From: Gammaproteobacteria bacterium
GTDB lineage: Bacteria; Pseudomonadota; Gammaproteobacteria; Pseudomonadales; Azotimanducaceae
Length of the DNA: 42,301 bases
Reading direction: 5' to 3'
Assembly: GCA_028821125.1 (NCBI GenBank)
Contig: JAPPHD010000158.1
Location: 1-42,301 of the forward strand
The position numbers and the translations under genes are program-made. Numbering within the stretch: the stretch's first letter is position 1; every line of letters begins with the position of its first letter. The notes beneath the pieces were generated by a model. It had not been told where the DNA came from. It was given only the letters and a program-made list of their open reading frames with translations, and made no database searches. This document shows positions 32,429-40,737 of the stretch, in pieces.

Positions 32429-33331
32429 TCAGGCCCGGCGGCGGCGCCCCCGTTCCCGTCGCCGCCCCCCGTTCGCAGCCTGTGGGGCAGGCTCTCGGTA
32501 TTGCCGGATCCAGCGTGAACAATCCGGATCGTTGCCCATCATCACGTCGGCGCCAAGCACGGCCTGCATGACTTCGGTGTGCAGCGGGTTGGTTATCGCC
32601 GACGTGAGGCCGGCGCCGATGGCCATGGTCAGGAAGGCGCTGTTGATGCCGCCGCGGTTCGGCAGGCCGAAACTCACGTTCGAGGCGCCGCAGGTGGTGT
32701 TCACCTTCAGTTCGTCGCGCAGGCGCCTGACGATTTGCATCACCTGGCGCCCGGCGCTGTTGATGGCCCCGATGGGCATCACCAGCGGGTCGACGATCAC
32801 GTCGCTTCTCGGGATGCCGTGGTCGGCGGCGCGCTCGACGATCTTCCTGGCAACCTCGAAGCGCACGTTCGGGTCTTCCGAGATGCCGGACTCGTCGTTG
32901 GAAATGGCGACGACGGCGGCACCGTGCTTGGCGACCAGGGGCAGCACCGACTCGAGCCGGTCTTCCTCGCCGGTCACCGAGTTTACGAGCGCCTTGCCCT
33001 GGTAGACGGCCAGGCCCGATGCCAGGGCCGCCACGATGGAGGAATCGATGGACAGGGGCACATCGGTGACCTGTTGGACCAGCCTGACGGCTTCGGCAAG
33101 GATCGCCGGCTCATCCGCAAGCGGAATGCCGGCGTTGACATCGAGCATGTGAGCACCGGCCTGCACCTGGGCGACGGCATCGGCCGTCACCCGGCTGTAG
33201 TCGCCAACCTTCATCTCGGCGGCCAGCACCTTGCGGCCGGTCGGGTTGATGCGCTCGCCGATGATTACGAAGGGCCGGTCGAAGCCGATTACGACCTCCC
33301 GGGTGGCGGAACTTACGATGGTGTCGGTCAT
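32429..33331 (-). CDS. Methyltetrahydrofolate:corrinoid methyltransferase
   Basis: A 300-residue pterin-binding TIM-barrel enzyme related to MeTr/AcsE and MtgA. FVIIGERINPTGRKVLAAEM is the typical opening, followed by AGAHMLDVNAGIPLADEP, PLSIDSS, VNSVTGEE and DVIVDPLVMPIG. It moves a methyl group between a corrinoid protein and THF. In a demethylating cluster it would work toward methyl-THF. The ATG at 33331 shares one base with the metF stop (TGATG). The last residues (GGRRRERGRRRRA) form an arginine-rich tail beyond the normal end of the barrel. Confidence 0.9.
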   Translation of the reverse strand: MTDTIVSSATREVVIGFDRPFVIIGERINPTGRKVLAAEMKVGDYSRVTADAVAQVQAGAHMLDVNAGIPLADEPAILAEAVRLVQQVTDVPLSIDSSIVAALASGLAVYQGKALVNSVTGEEDRLESVLPLVAKHGAAVVAISNDESGISEDPNVRFEVARKIVERAADHGIPRSDVIVDPLVMPIGAINSAGRQVMQIVRRLRDELKVNTTCGASNVSFGLPNRGGINSAFLTMAIGAGLTSAITNPLHTEVMQAVLGADVMMGNDPDCSRWIRQYREPAPQAANGGRRRERGRRRRA

Positions 33332-34341
33332 CAGGCTGCTCCCGATGCTGCTTGTGCGGTTGCGGGTTGCCAGGGCGTCCGGCCTTCCAGTATGCCCGAG
33401 CCTGCCACGATCTCGGGGACCCGATGCTCCTGTCGGTAGGCCATGATGTGCACCCCGTGCACGCCTTCGATCTCGCGCAGTTGCCCGATGACGTCCTTGC
33501 AGATCTCCACGCCTTCCTGCGCCTGGTCCTTTGCGCCCTTGAGCCGGTCGATGCAGGCGTCCGGTATAAACACGCCCGGTACGTTCGTGCGTATCCACTC
33601 GGCGGCGCGGGCCGATGCCAGCGGGCCTACGCCCGCCAGGATGAACACCTGTTCGTGCAGCCCCTCGTCGCGTACCCGCTGCATGTACCGCTTGAACCGG
33701 TCGATGTCGAAGCAGTACTGCGTCTGAACGAACTGGGCGCCGGCGACCACTTTCTGGGCGAAGCGGACCGGCCGGAAGTCATGGGGGGGAGAGAAGGGAT
33801 TGATGGCAGCGCCCAGAAAGACCCGCGGCGGGCTCTTGATCTTGCGGCCGCTCAGGTACTCGCCCTCATCGCGCATGGTGCGTAGCGTGCCGAGCAGGGT
33901 CATGCAGTCGAGATCGAAGACCGCCTTGGCCTCCGGATGATCGCCGTTCGAGACGGAATCGCCCGTGAGGCACAGGATGTTGGCCACGCCCATGGCGGAG
34001 GCGCCGAGCGCATCGCCCTGTATGGAGATGCGGTTCCGGTCCCGGCAGGTCATCTGCAGGATCATGGCGTAGCCGCGCCGGGTCAACAGCGAACAGACGC
34101 CGACGCTCGACATGTGGCAATTGCCGCCGGAGCCGTCGGTGGCGTTGATGGCGTCGACCCAGCCGTCGAATACTGCGGCCCGTTCGTAGACATCTTCAGG
34201 GTCGGCGGAGTCGGGCGGCGACACTTCCGCCGTCACGGCGAATGCGCCGGACCGCAGCACCCGTTCCAGGCGCCCCGGCGAGAAATGACCGGGGAGGATG
34301 GGCAGGTTCTCGCCCGGATCCGGCTCGTCGTCAAACCGCAT
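33331..34341 (-). CDS. metF: 5,10-methylenetetrahydrofolate reductase, catalytic subunit
   Basis: A 336-residue MetF-family TIM barrel. AVTAEVSPPDS, HMSSVGVCSLL, ILQMTCRDRNR, NILCLTGDS and AQFVQTQYCFDIDRFKRY are the family's folate/FAD blocks. It interconverts methyl-THF and methylene-THF. Here, downstream of a demethylase, net oxidation of methyl-THF is the likely direction, an unusual one for E. coli-type MetF. The ATG overlaps the end of the MetV-like gene by 11 bases, suggesting a MetF/MetV complex as in acetogens. Confidence 0.9.
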   Translation of the reverse strand: MRFDDEPDPGENLPILPGHFSPGRLERVLRSGAFAVTAEVSPPDSADPEDVYERAAVFDGWVDAINATDGSGGNCHMSSVGVCSLLTRRGYAMILQMTCRDRNRISIQGDALGASAMGVANILCLTGDSVSNGDHPEAKAVFDLDCMTLLGTLRTMRDEGEYLSGRKIKSPPRVFLGAAINPFSPPHDFRPVRFAQKVVAGAQFVQTQYCFDIDRFKRYMQRVRDEGLHEQVFILAGVGPLASARAAEWIRTNVPGVFIPDACIDRLKGAKDQAQEGVEICKDVIGQLREIEGVHGVHIMAYRQEHRVPEIVAGSGILEGRTPWQPATAQAASGAA

Positions 34342-34918
34342 GGCTTTGCTCCAGGTGTACTACCGGGTGTTGCTCCAGGTGCTGTCCCGGGTGTTCCTCC
34401 GGATGACGGCCCGGTTGCTGGCCCGGGTTGCGCGCCGGAATGACCGGTTCCGGATGCGCATGACGTTTCCGAACCTCGCGCAACCAGGCTGAAGTGTTTT
34501 TCAGCCGATCGTCCGCGGGCGGCAGCACGAACCGTACCGCCCGCAGGTCGGGGTCCAGCCGCCGGCGGCCTTCCCAGGCGACGACCCAAACGCAGGGCAT
34601 ATCCGGAATGACCTCGCAGTTGCCGTCCGGTCGGACGCCCCCGCAAGGCCCGTTTCGCAGCCGCTTCGGGCAGTTCATGGGGCACGACATGCCGGTGAGT
34701 TTCAGTGTGCACTGGCCGCAGGATTGGGAGTCGAACAAAAAGCCCTTGATCTTCTTCTCCACGGCGAGGAAGTAGCCGTCCAGGCGCTCGTAGCCGATGC
34801 GCACGAACAGTGGATGCAGCAGGGCGAGGAAGCTCTCCAGACCGTTGTAGAGGCGGGCGAGCCAGCGCGCGTTGCGCACGGACCAGAGGCGCATCGCGTA
34901 CTTGTCCATCATCGCCAC
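34331..34918 (-). CDS. metV: MTHFR C-terminal-domain protein (MetV-like, cysteine-rich)
   Basis: A 195-residue protein with the MTHFR C-terminal (PF12225-type) pattern: CGQCTLKLTGMSCPMNCPK, then NGPCGGVRPDGNCEV and MPCVWVVAW. In acetogens MetV partners MetF and its cysteines bind zinc or iron-sulfur centres; it is thought to link MetF to electron carriers other than NAD(P)H. The GTG at 34918 has GGGAG six bases upstream. The last about 40 residues are a proline/histidine/glutamine-rich imperfect repeat (PGQQPGRHPEEHPGQHLEQ), coded by imperfect 24-bp repeats at about 34345-34440 and absent from the family. Confidence 0.85.
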   Translation of the reverse strand: MAMMDKYAMRLWSVRNARWLARLYNGLESFLALLHPLFVRIGYERLDGYFLAVEKKIKGFLFDSQSCGQCTLKLTGMSCPMNCPKRLRNGPCGGVRPDGNCEVIPDMPCVWVVAWEGRRRLDPDLRAVRFVLPPADDRLKNTSAWLREVRKRHAHPEPVIPARNPGQQPGRHPEEHPGQHLEQHPVVHLEQSHAV

Positions 34919-34972
34919 GTTAGACTCCCTGTTCGCGGGTCGGTTTCCCGGGTGATTCGAATCCCCGCCCGG

Positions 34973-35311
34973 TCACTGTTTTGTCCCCGGGTTGGGGCAT
35001 CCGTCCGATACGCCGTGATTCCTGATCAGTGCCAGCAGGCGCTCGTCGGAATAGGCGCGCTCAAGTTCCCGTGCGATTGCGTCGGCGATTCCCTGCAGGC
35101 CGGAGTGGTCTTCACAGCCGGGCTCCAGGCGGCTCCTGTTGCGCACCCACTCGCTCATGTAGGCGTCTTCGCTGCGCTTCCTGGCGCGCATCGCCGCCCG
35201 GTCCACCGCCTGCTGGAAGCGGGGGCTCAAGAGCGCCCTGGCGCGCTTTCTGCCGTTCTTGACGATTACCTGCGATGGGATGTCGCGCCAACAGACCACG
35301 ATCTTTTCCAT
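34973..35311 (-). CDS. Small 'virulence factor' (PF13769-type) domain protein
   Basis: A 112-residue protein. VVCWRDIPSQVIVKNGRKRA, then SPRFQQAVDRAAMRA and YMSEWVRNRS match the pattern of the PF13769 'virulence factor' family, a name that carries no known activity. Family members recur beside corrinoid methyltransferase genes, and this one lies three bases after the DUF1638 stop and inside the same operon. A role in methyl transfer or corrinoid handling is likely only by association. No signal peptide or membrane segment is present. Confidence 0.75.
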   Translation of the reverse strand: MEKIVVCWRDIPSQVIVKNGRKRARALLSPRFQQAVDRAAMRARKRSEDAYMSEWVRNRSRLEPGCEDHSGLQGIADAIARELERAYSDERLLALIRNHGVSDGCPNPGTKQ

Positions 35312-35314
35312 CGT

Positions 35315-36115
35315 TCAGGCCGCCGAACGGCAGATGACGCGGTCCTCGGCGCCGGAACCCGACCGTTCCCCGCGAGCGAACGCGGCGACCTCGGCCTCCA
35401 GCGCGCCGTAACCGCAGTGAACGTGGTGGAATTCGAGATTCAGCGTTTCGGCCGCCCGCCTGGCGGCGGCGAGCAGCCCGTCGTCCAGGGTCTGCGACAA
35501 ATAGACTATCCGACGGTAGTTGCCGAAGAACGACTCGATGAGCTCGGGGTGTCGGTCGAGCATCAGGGCGCCCATGACGAACCGGTCGAAGAAGCGCGCC
35601 AGGAAGTCCGTCAGGTAAAAGGTTCCCGGCTCCTCCTCGGACAAGCGGCCGAACTCCGGGGCGCCGGCGAAGAACTCGTAGCAGTGCAGGCCGGGGAGCC
35701 GTTCGATGCCCGGCTCCGCAGCCAGTATCCGGTCGATCTCGCCATAGGTGCCGCAGTCGGCGTAGGCGACGAAAACGCGCCGGTAGCCGGTGCGGGCCCG
35801 GGCAATCTCTTTGCGCAACCGCTCCGGAATCAGCGAGGGGCGGTGGTGCAGCCTGGCATCGATGCACCGGATGTGCAGGTGGTCCCAGCCGTTGGCCTGC
35901 CGGATCGCGTGCAGTTCCCTGGCAAGCGCGCCGCAGGAAATCACGAGTACCGGTTCGGTACTCGTTTCCGCGTCGCCGACCGGGGCTTCGGCACACCGGC
36001 CAAACTCCGCTATCCGAGCGTGGGTGTTCATGACGCCGGGCTTCGTTGGGCTTGACGCGGACAACGGCTGTTCGCTGCGGCGGATTGTACGCGTCGTTGT
36101 TCGGACTCGTGCCAT
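35315..36115 (-). CDS. DUF1638 protein
   Basis: A 266-residue protein with the DUF1638 pattern: LVISCGALARELHAIR, then CIDARLHHRPSLIPERL, AYADCGTYGEID, GLHCYEFFAG, TFYLTDFLARFFDRFV and IVYLSQTLD. Cysteines and histidines in ISCGAL, YADCGTYG and GLHCYEFF are candidates for metal or corrinoid contact. No reaction is established for the family. The ATG at 36115 has AAGGAG ten bases upstream, within the end of mttB; an ATG at 36031 would remove a basic, serine/threonine-rich leader that looks poorly conserved. It lies directly after the methyltransferase gene, hinting at a role in corrinoid loading or methyl transfer. Confidence 0.8.
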   Translation of the reverse strand: MARVRTTTRTIRRSEQPLSASSPTKPGVMNTHARIAEFGRCAEAPVGDAETSTEPVLVISCGALARELHAIRQANGWDHLHIRCIDARLHHRPSLIPERLRKEIARARTGYRRVFVAYADCGTYGEIDRILAAEPGIERLPGLHCYEFFAGAPEFGRLSEEEPGTFYLTDFLARFFDRFVMGALMLDRHPELIESFFGNYRRIVYLSQTLDDGLLAAARRAAETLNLEFHHVHCGYGALEAEVAAFARGERSGSGAEDRVICRSAA

Positions 36116-36122
36116 CGTCCGG

Positions 36123-37664
36123 TCACTCCTTGTCCGGCAGTTCCGACTTGCGGCGATCCATGAAAGCCTTGAGCGCATCGTCGGTCGCCTCGTCCAGCGG
36201 CGGCGGTTCGTAGTTCGCAAGCGTCTCTTTCCAGATCCGGTTGGCGCGCTGGGCGGCATCGAGTTCGCCGTCTTCGCGCCACTGCTCGAAGCTGTTGTTG
36301 TCGGCGACGTTCGAGCGGTAGAAGGCCTGCTCGAAATTCGCCTGCGTATGGGCCGCCCCCAGGAAATGGCTGCCGGGGCCGACCTCGCGGATGGCATCCA
36401 TGGCCATGCCGTTCTCGCTGAGGTCGACGCCTTTCAGCAGTGCGCCGATCATGCCCGCCTGGTCCGCGTCCATGACGAACTTCTCGTAGCCCATTGCCAG
36501 GCCGCCTTCCAGCCAGCCAGCCGCATGCAGCATGAAGTTCACCCCAGCCAGCGCCGCCGCCTGCAGCGTGTTGGCGGACTCGTAGGCGGCCTGGGCATCG
36601 GCAATCTTCGAGGCGCACAACCCGCCGCCGCTGCGGAACGGCACGCCCAGCCGGCGGGCGAGGGCGGCTGCGGCGTAGAGCACGAGCGTTGGCTCGGGCG
36701 ATCCGAAAGTGGGCGCCCCCGACTGCATTGAGATCGAAGAGGAGAAGGTTCCGAAAATCACCGGTGCGCCGGGGCGGACGAGCTGCACGAAGGTCATTCC
36801 GGCCAACGCTTCGGCGAGAATCTGGGCCAGGGTGCCGGCGATGGTGACCGGCGACATGGCCCCGGCCAGGATGAACGGGGAAATCACCGTGGCCTGGTTG
36901 TTGCGGGCATAGACCCTGGCAGCGCCAAGCATCGTCGCGTCATAGGTCATTGGCGAGTTGGCGTTGATCAGGCTGGTGATGACGGTGTTGGCATCGACGA
37001 ACGCCTCGCCGAAAACGACTTTCGCCATGTCCACCGAGTCCTGGGCCCGGTCGGGGTGTGTCACCGACCCCATGAACGGCTTGTCGCTGTACTTGATGTG
37101 GGTATAGACCATGTCGAGGTGGCGCTTGGTGACCGGCAGGTCAACGGGCTCGCAGACCGTGCCGCCCGAATGGTGCAGGCCCGGGGATGCGGCCGTGAGC
37201 TTCACGAAGTTCCTGAAGTCCTCGATGGTGGCGTAGCGCCGGCCCTTGTCCAGGCAGCGCACGAAAGGCGGGCCGTACGCCGGCGCCAGCACGGTCCGGT
37301 TGCCGCCGATGACCACGCTGCGTTCCGGGTTGCGGGCGTGCTGGGTGAATTCCCGGGGTGCGGAGGCCTGGATGATCGAACGGCACATCCCGCGCGGGAA
37401 ACGGACACGCTCGTGATCGATATCGGCGCCCGCCCCGCGAAAGGATTCCAGCGCCCCCGGGTCGCCGCGGAACTCGATGCCGATATCCTCGAGGATCGTC
37501 TCGGCGTTCTCCTCAATCAGCGCGAGGGCGCCGTCGTCCAGGAGTTCGTAGTAGGGAATCTGGCGCTCGATGAAGGGCGCCTCGGGGGCGCGCGCCACGA
37601 GCCGCAACGCCTGGCGGGCGCTGCGGCCGCCGCTTCGTCTGCGTCTTGATGCTCTTGCATTCAT
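36123..37664 (-). CDS. Trimethylamine/glycine-betaine methyltransferase (MttB superfamily, non-pyrrolysine)
   Basis: A 513-residue MttB-superfamily corrinoid methyltransferase. IPYYELLDDGALALIEENAETIL is the usual opening, then PAYGPPFVRCLDKGRR, ANSPMTYDATMLGAARVYA, GAMSPVTIAGTLAQILAEALAG and a C-terminal GSHFLGAAHTQANFE. The frame has no internal TAG, so it lacks the pyrrolysine of archaeal MttB and belongs with homologues such as the glycine betaine methyltransferase MtgB. It would demethylate a quaternary amine and methylate a corrinoid protein. It is the first gene of the reverse-strand operon. The first 20 residues (NARASRRRRSGGRSAR) are arginine-rich. Substrate (glycine betaine, proline betaine, carnitine) is inferred from BCCT and the divergent dimethylglycine operon. 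Confidence 0.88.
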   Translation of the reverse strand: MNARASRRRRSGGRSARQALRLVARAPEAPFIERQIPYYELLDDGALALIEENAETILEDIGIEFRGDPGALESFRGAGADIDHERVRFPRGMCRSIIQASAPREFTQHARNPERSVVIGGNRTVLAPAYGPPFVRCLDKGRRYATIEDFRNFVKLTAASPGLHHSGGTVCEPVDLPVTKRHLDMVYTHIKYSDKPFMGSVTHPDRAQDSVDMAKVVFGEAFVDANTVITSLINANSPMTYDATMLGAARVYARNNQATVISPFILAGAMSPVTIAGTLAQILAEALAGMTFVQLVRPGAPVIFGTFSSSISMQSGAPTFGSPEPTLVLYAAAALARRLGVPFRSGGGLCASKIADAQAAYESANTLQAAALAGVNFMLHAAGWLEGGLAMGYEKFVMDADQAGMIGALLKGVDLSENGMAMDAIREVGPGSHFLGAAHTQANFEQAFYRSNVADNNSFEQWREDGELDAAQRANRIWKETLANYEPPPLDEATDDALKAFMDRRKSELPDKE

Positions 37665-37977
37665 GCGCGTCGTTGCCTGTTCCCTGGTCTGCCCGAGTGT
37701 GGAAATGCAGGCGATGCATCGCCTTCGCTACGTGCGCCGCCACCGTGTTACGGCCGGCCACCGGGAAGTTTGGAACAGGGCGGGTTTTGCTGCGCGTGAA
37801 AGTACGACACTCATGTAAGCGATTACGACACAAGGCATGATCGTGCCAATCGCATTGACTAATCTTCGGCGATTTGATGCTCGCTGCCCGGTGCCGGCGA
37901 TTGTTGCGAAGTGGTCTGCTGCGGATAGTGCTGGCTGGCATGCGGGCCCTGGTTACCGGCGATTGCAGTTGCGCAAG
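37665..37977. other. Divergent control region between the methyltransferase and dimethylglycine operons
   Basis: These 313 bases separate two divergent operons that should be needed together. I see no convincing -35/-10 pair on either strand (a TTGACT at 37855-37860 lacks a partner) and no riboswitch I can recognise. The clearest signal is the TACGACAC repeat listed separately. The forward frame is open from 37837 but carries no family similarity before 37978. Confidence 0.5.
37803..37831 (+). promoter_or_regulatory. Direct repeat TACGACAC, 21-bp period (candidate activator site)
   Basis: TACGACAC occurs at 37803-37810 and 37824-37831, 21 bases apart, i.e. two helical turns. AraC-family activators bind such repeats, and GbdR, an AraC-type regulator, controls betaine and dimethylglycine catabolism in Pseudomonas. 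The link to such a regulator is inference. Confidence 0.4.
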
Positions 37978-40443
37978 ATGAAAACACATGTCCGTGCAGT
38001 GGTGATTGGAGGCGGCGTTGTGGGCGTCAGCACGCTCTATCACCTGGCCCGCAAGGGCTGGGGCGAGGATGCGGTGCTGCTCGAGAAGGCGGAACTTACG
38101 TCGGGGTCCACCTGGCACGCCGCCGGGCTCCTGCCGCTGTTCAACATGAGCTACAGCGTCGGCCAGATTCACAAGTACTCCGTTGAACTGTACCGGGGCC
38201 TTGAAGCAGAAACGGGGCAGGCCGTGGGGTTCCGGCAGGTCGGCAACCTGCGCCTGGCCATGAACCGCGACCGGATGGACGAGTACACCCAGTACGCCGC
38301 CACTGCCCGCACCATTGGCGTCCATATCGAATTCCTAACGCCCGCCGAAGTCGGGCGAATCTGGCCGCTCTGCAATACGGAGGGACTCATCGGCGCCCTC
38401 TTCCACCCGGAGGACGGCTACATACAGCCGGCGGATCTCACCCAGGCGCTTGCGGCCGGTGCCCGCGCCCTCGGTGCGGTGATCCACCGCAATACCCTCG
38501 TGACGGGCATCGAGCGCACCGCTTCAGGTGAGTGGCGGGTAAAAACGAATCTCGGCGACATCGTCTGCGAACACCTGGTGTCCGCCACCGGCAGCCATGC
38601 CCGCCGCACCGGCGCCATGGTAGGGCTCGATGTGCCGGTCATGCCGGTCGAGCACCAGTACATCGTCACGGACGCCCATCCGGAACTCGCGGCGCGGGCG
38701 GAGCGGGGCGAGCCGGAGATGGCGGTGCTGCGTGAGTCGGACGGATCCTGGTACCTGCGCGAGGAAAACCGGGGATTCATCCTGGGCCCATACGAGAAAG
38801 GCGCGCCCTGCTGTTACGTGGACGATCCGCCGATCGACGCGGAGTATGAACTGTTCCAGGAAGACATCGACCGGCTCGAGCCGCACATCGAGGCGGCGAT
38901 CAACCGGGTTCCCGCGTTCGGCGAGTGCGGGGTGAAGCAGGTCTACAACGGCGCCATTGCCTATACCCCGGACGGCAATCCGATCGTAGGCCCCGCTTGG
39001 GGAGTCAGGAATTTCTGGCTCAACGAGGGGCACAGTTTCGGCATCACCGCCGCGGGCGGCGCCGGCTGGCAGCTTGCCGAATGGATCGTGGAGGGCGAAC
39101 CCACCATCGACATGCTGGGCGTCGAACCCCGGCGCTTCGGGGCCTACGCGAACAAGGACTACCTGATCGAAAAGAACGAGGAGGCCTATGCCCACGTCTT
39201 CATCATCCACTATCCCGACGAGGAACGCCCCGCCGCGCGCCCGCTGAAGACGGCGCCCTGTTTTGAGCGACTGAAGGCGCGCGGCGCCGTGTTCGGGCAG
39301 AAGTCCGGATGGGAAAGGGCGAACTTCTTCGCAACGGGCAGGATGCCGCAGGAAGATCACTGGTCGTTCCGCCGCTCGCGATGGTTCGAGGCCATTCGCA
39401 CAGAAGCCCTGCACGTACACGAGAAAGTCGGGCTGCTGGACATGACCCCGTTCGCCAAGTGCCGCCTCTCGGGCCCGGGCGCCGGGGCATGGCTGGACGG
39501 GATGATCGCGAATCGCCTGCCCGCGCGCATCGGCCGCATCGGCTTGTGCCATGCGCTCAACGAGCGCGGCGGCGTGCATTCGGAATTCACCGTCACCCGT
39601 GAGTCCGACGATGCCTTCTATCTGGTTTCCGCTGCCGCCTGGGAGCGCCTCGACCACGATTACCTGCACAAGCGCATGCCCGATGATGGTTCCGTGCGTT
39701 TTGAACACCTCACCGATGACATCGGCGTGTTCGTCGTCGCGGGTCCGCGTTCCCGAGAGCTGTTGCAGCGCCTGACGGGCTCGGATTTTTCCAACGACGC
39801 GTTCCGATTCCTCACCGCCCGCGAGGTGGAGATCGCGGGCGTGCCGCTCAAGGCCATGCGCGTGAATTACGTGGGCGAACTGGGCTGGGAGCTGCACCAC
39901 CCGATAGCCCGGCAGAACGAGTTGTTCGACGCCCTGTTCGAAGCTGGACGGGATTTCGATCTCAAGCCGTTCGGCATTCGCGCCATGGACTCGTTGCGAC
40001 TCGAGAAGTCCTACCGGATGATCGGCACGGAGCTTTCCATCGAGTACTCGGCCTATGAATCTGCAATGGACCGATTCGTTCGTCCCGACAAGGGCGAGTT
40101 TCTCGGGCGCGCCGCCCTCCTCGCAGGCCAGCAGCGCGGGCTGAATCACCTGCTCGTCACCCTCGATGTGCTCGGTACGGAGGACGCGGATGCATTGGGC
40201 AACAATGCGTTGACCGCCAATGGCGAGTTGATTGGCCGCGCCACTAGCGGGGGATACGGCTTCCGGGTAGACAAGTCCCTGGCTCTCGGCATGGTCAGGC
40301 CGGAATACTCGGAGCCCGGCACCAGGTTGGAAATCGACATTCTCGGGCGCAACTTCGATGCGGTCGTCGTTCCGGAGAGCCCGTTCGATCCGTCCAACGA
40401 GAGGCTGCGCGACATCAACGATGCGAACCGGCAGGCGGATTGA
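37978..40443 (+). CDS. Dimethylglycine/sarcosine dehydrogenase (FAD + aminomethyltransferase fusion)
   Basis: An 821-residue two-domain enzyme. The FAD domain opens [17 protein letters not shown] (10-24) and has [14 protein letters not shown], where H47 corresponds to the covalent flavin site of dimethylglycine dehydrogenase. A linker domain (about 380-430) leads to a GcvT-like THF-binding half (about 430-800): [41 protein letters not shown] and [16 protein letters not shown]. It oxidatively removes an N-methyl group and passes it to THF as methylene-THF. The ATG at 37978 starts two codons before the FAD motif region; upstream in-frame codons are ignored. The TGA is followed by the sdaA ruin and sarcosine oxidase genes. 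Confidence 0.9.
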   Translation: MKTHVRAVVIGGGVVGVSTLYHLARKGWGEDAVLLEKAELTSGSTWHAAGLLPLFNMSYSVGQIHKYSVELYRGLEAETGQAVGFRQVGNLRLAMNRDRMDEYTQYAATARTIGVHIEFLTPAEVGRIWPLCNTEGLIGALFHPEDGYIQPADLTQALAAGARALGAVIHRNTLVTGIERTASGEWRVKTNLGDIVCEHLVSATGSHARRTGAMVGLDVPVMPVEHQYIVTDAHPELAARAERGEPEMAVLRESDGSWYLREENRGFILGPYEKGAPCCYVDDPPIDAEYELFQEDIDRLEPHIEAAINRVPAFGECGVKQVYNGAIAYTPDGNPIVGPAWGVRNFWLNEGHSFGITAAGGAGWQLAEWIVEGEPTIDMLGVEPRRFGAYANKDYLIEKNEEAYAHVFIIHYPDEERPAARPLKTAPCFERLKARGAVFGQKSGWERANFFATGRMPQEDHWSFRRSRWFEAIRTEALHVHEKVGLLDMTPFAKCRLSGPGAGAWLDGMIANRLPARIGRIGLCHALNERGGVHSEFTVTRESDDAFYLVSAAAWERLDHDYLHKRMPDDGSVRFEHLTDDIGVFVVAGPRSRELLQRLTGSDFSNDAFRFLTAREVEIAGVPLKAMRVNYVGELGWELHHPIARQNELFDALFEAGRDFDLKPFGIRAMDSLRLEKSYRMIGTELSIEYSAYESAMDRFVRPDKGEFLGRAALLAGQQRGLNHLLVTLDVLGTEDADALGNNALTANGELIGRATSGGYGFRVDKSLALGMVRPEYSEPGTRLEIDILGRNFDAVVVPESPFDPSNERLRDINDANRQAD

Positions 40444-40459
40444 AGCAGGCGGCGTATCC

Positions 40460-40736
40460 ATGATCAGCGTATTCGACGTGGTCACTGTCGGCATGGGGCC
40501 GTCGCGTTCGCATACGGTCGGCCCGATGCGCGCGGCGCGCCGGTTCGGCGAAGCGCAACGCCATCGCGGCAGTCAAGGCGATCAATGCATCGAGGCTGGC
40601 GTTGCTGGCGGACGGGCAGCACTATGTGTCCCTGGACAACGTCATCAGGACCATGCACGAGGTGAGCCGGGACATGAAGACCAAGTACAGGGAATCGGCC
40701 CGCCGGGGGCTCGCGGGCAACGTCGTGGAATCCTGA
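40460..40736 (+). pseudogene. sdaA: L-serine dehydratase (sdaA) with large internal deletion
   Basis: The start (ATG 40460) reads [20 protein letters not shown] then [10 protein letters not shown], the usual beginning of single-chain serine dehydratase. After about 31 codons the frame changes, and from about 40553 the text reads [31 protein letters not shown] and [21 protein letters not shown], the end of the same enzyme. Roughly 360 central residues, with the iron-sulfur cysteines, are missing. It lies between dimethylglycine dehydrogenase and sarcosine oxidase genes, where an intact enzyme would convert glycine-derived serine to pyruvate. Confidence 0.9.
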
Positions 40737-40737
40737 C

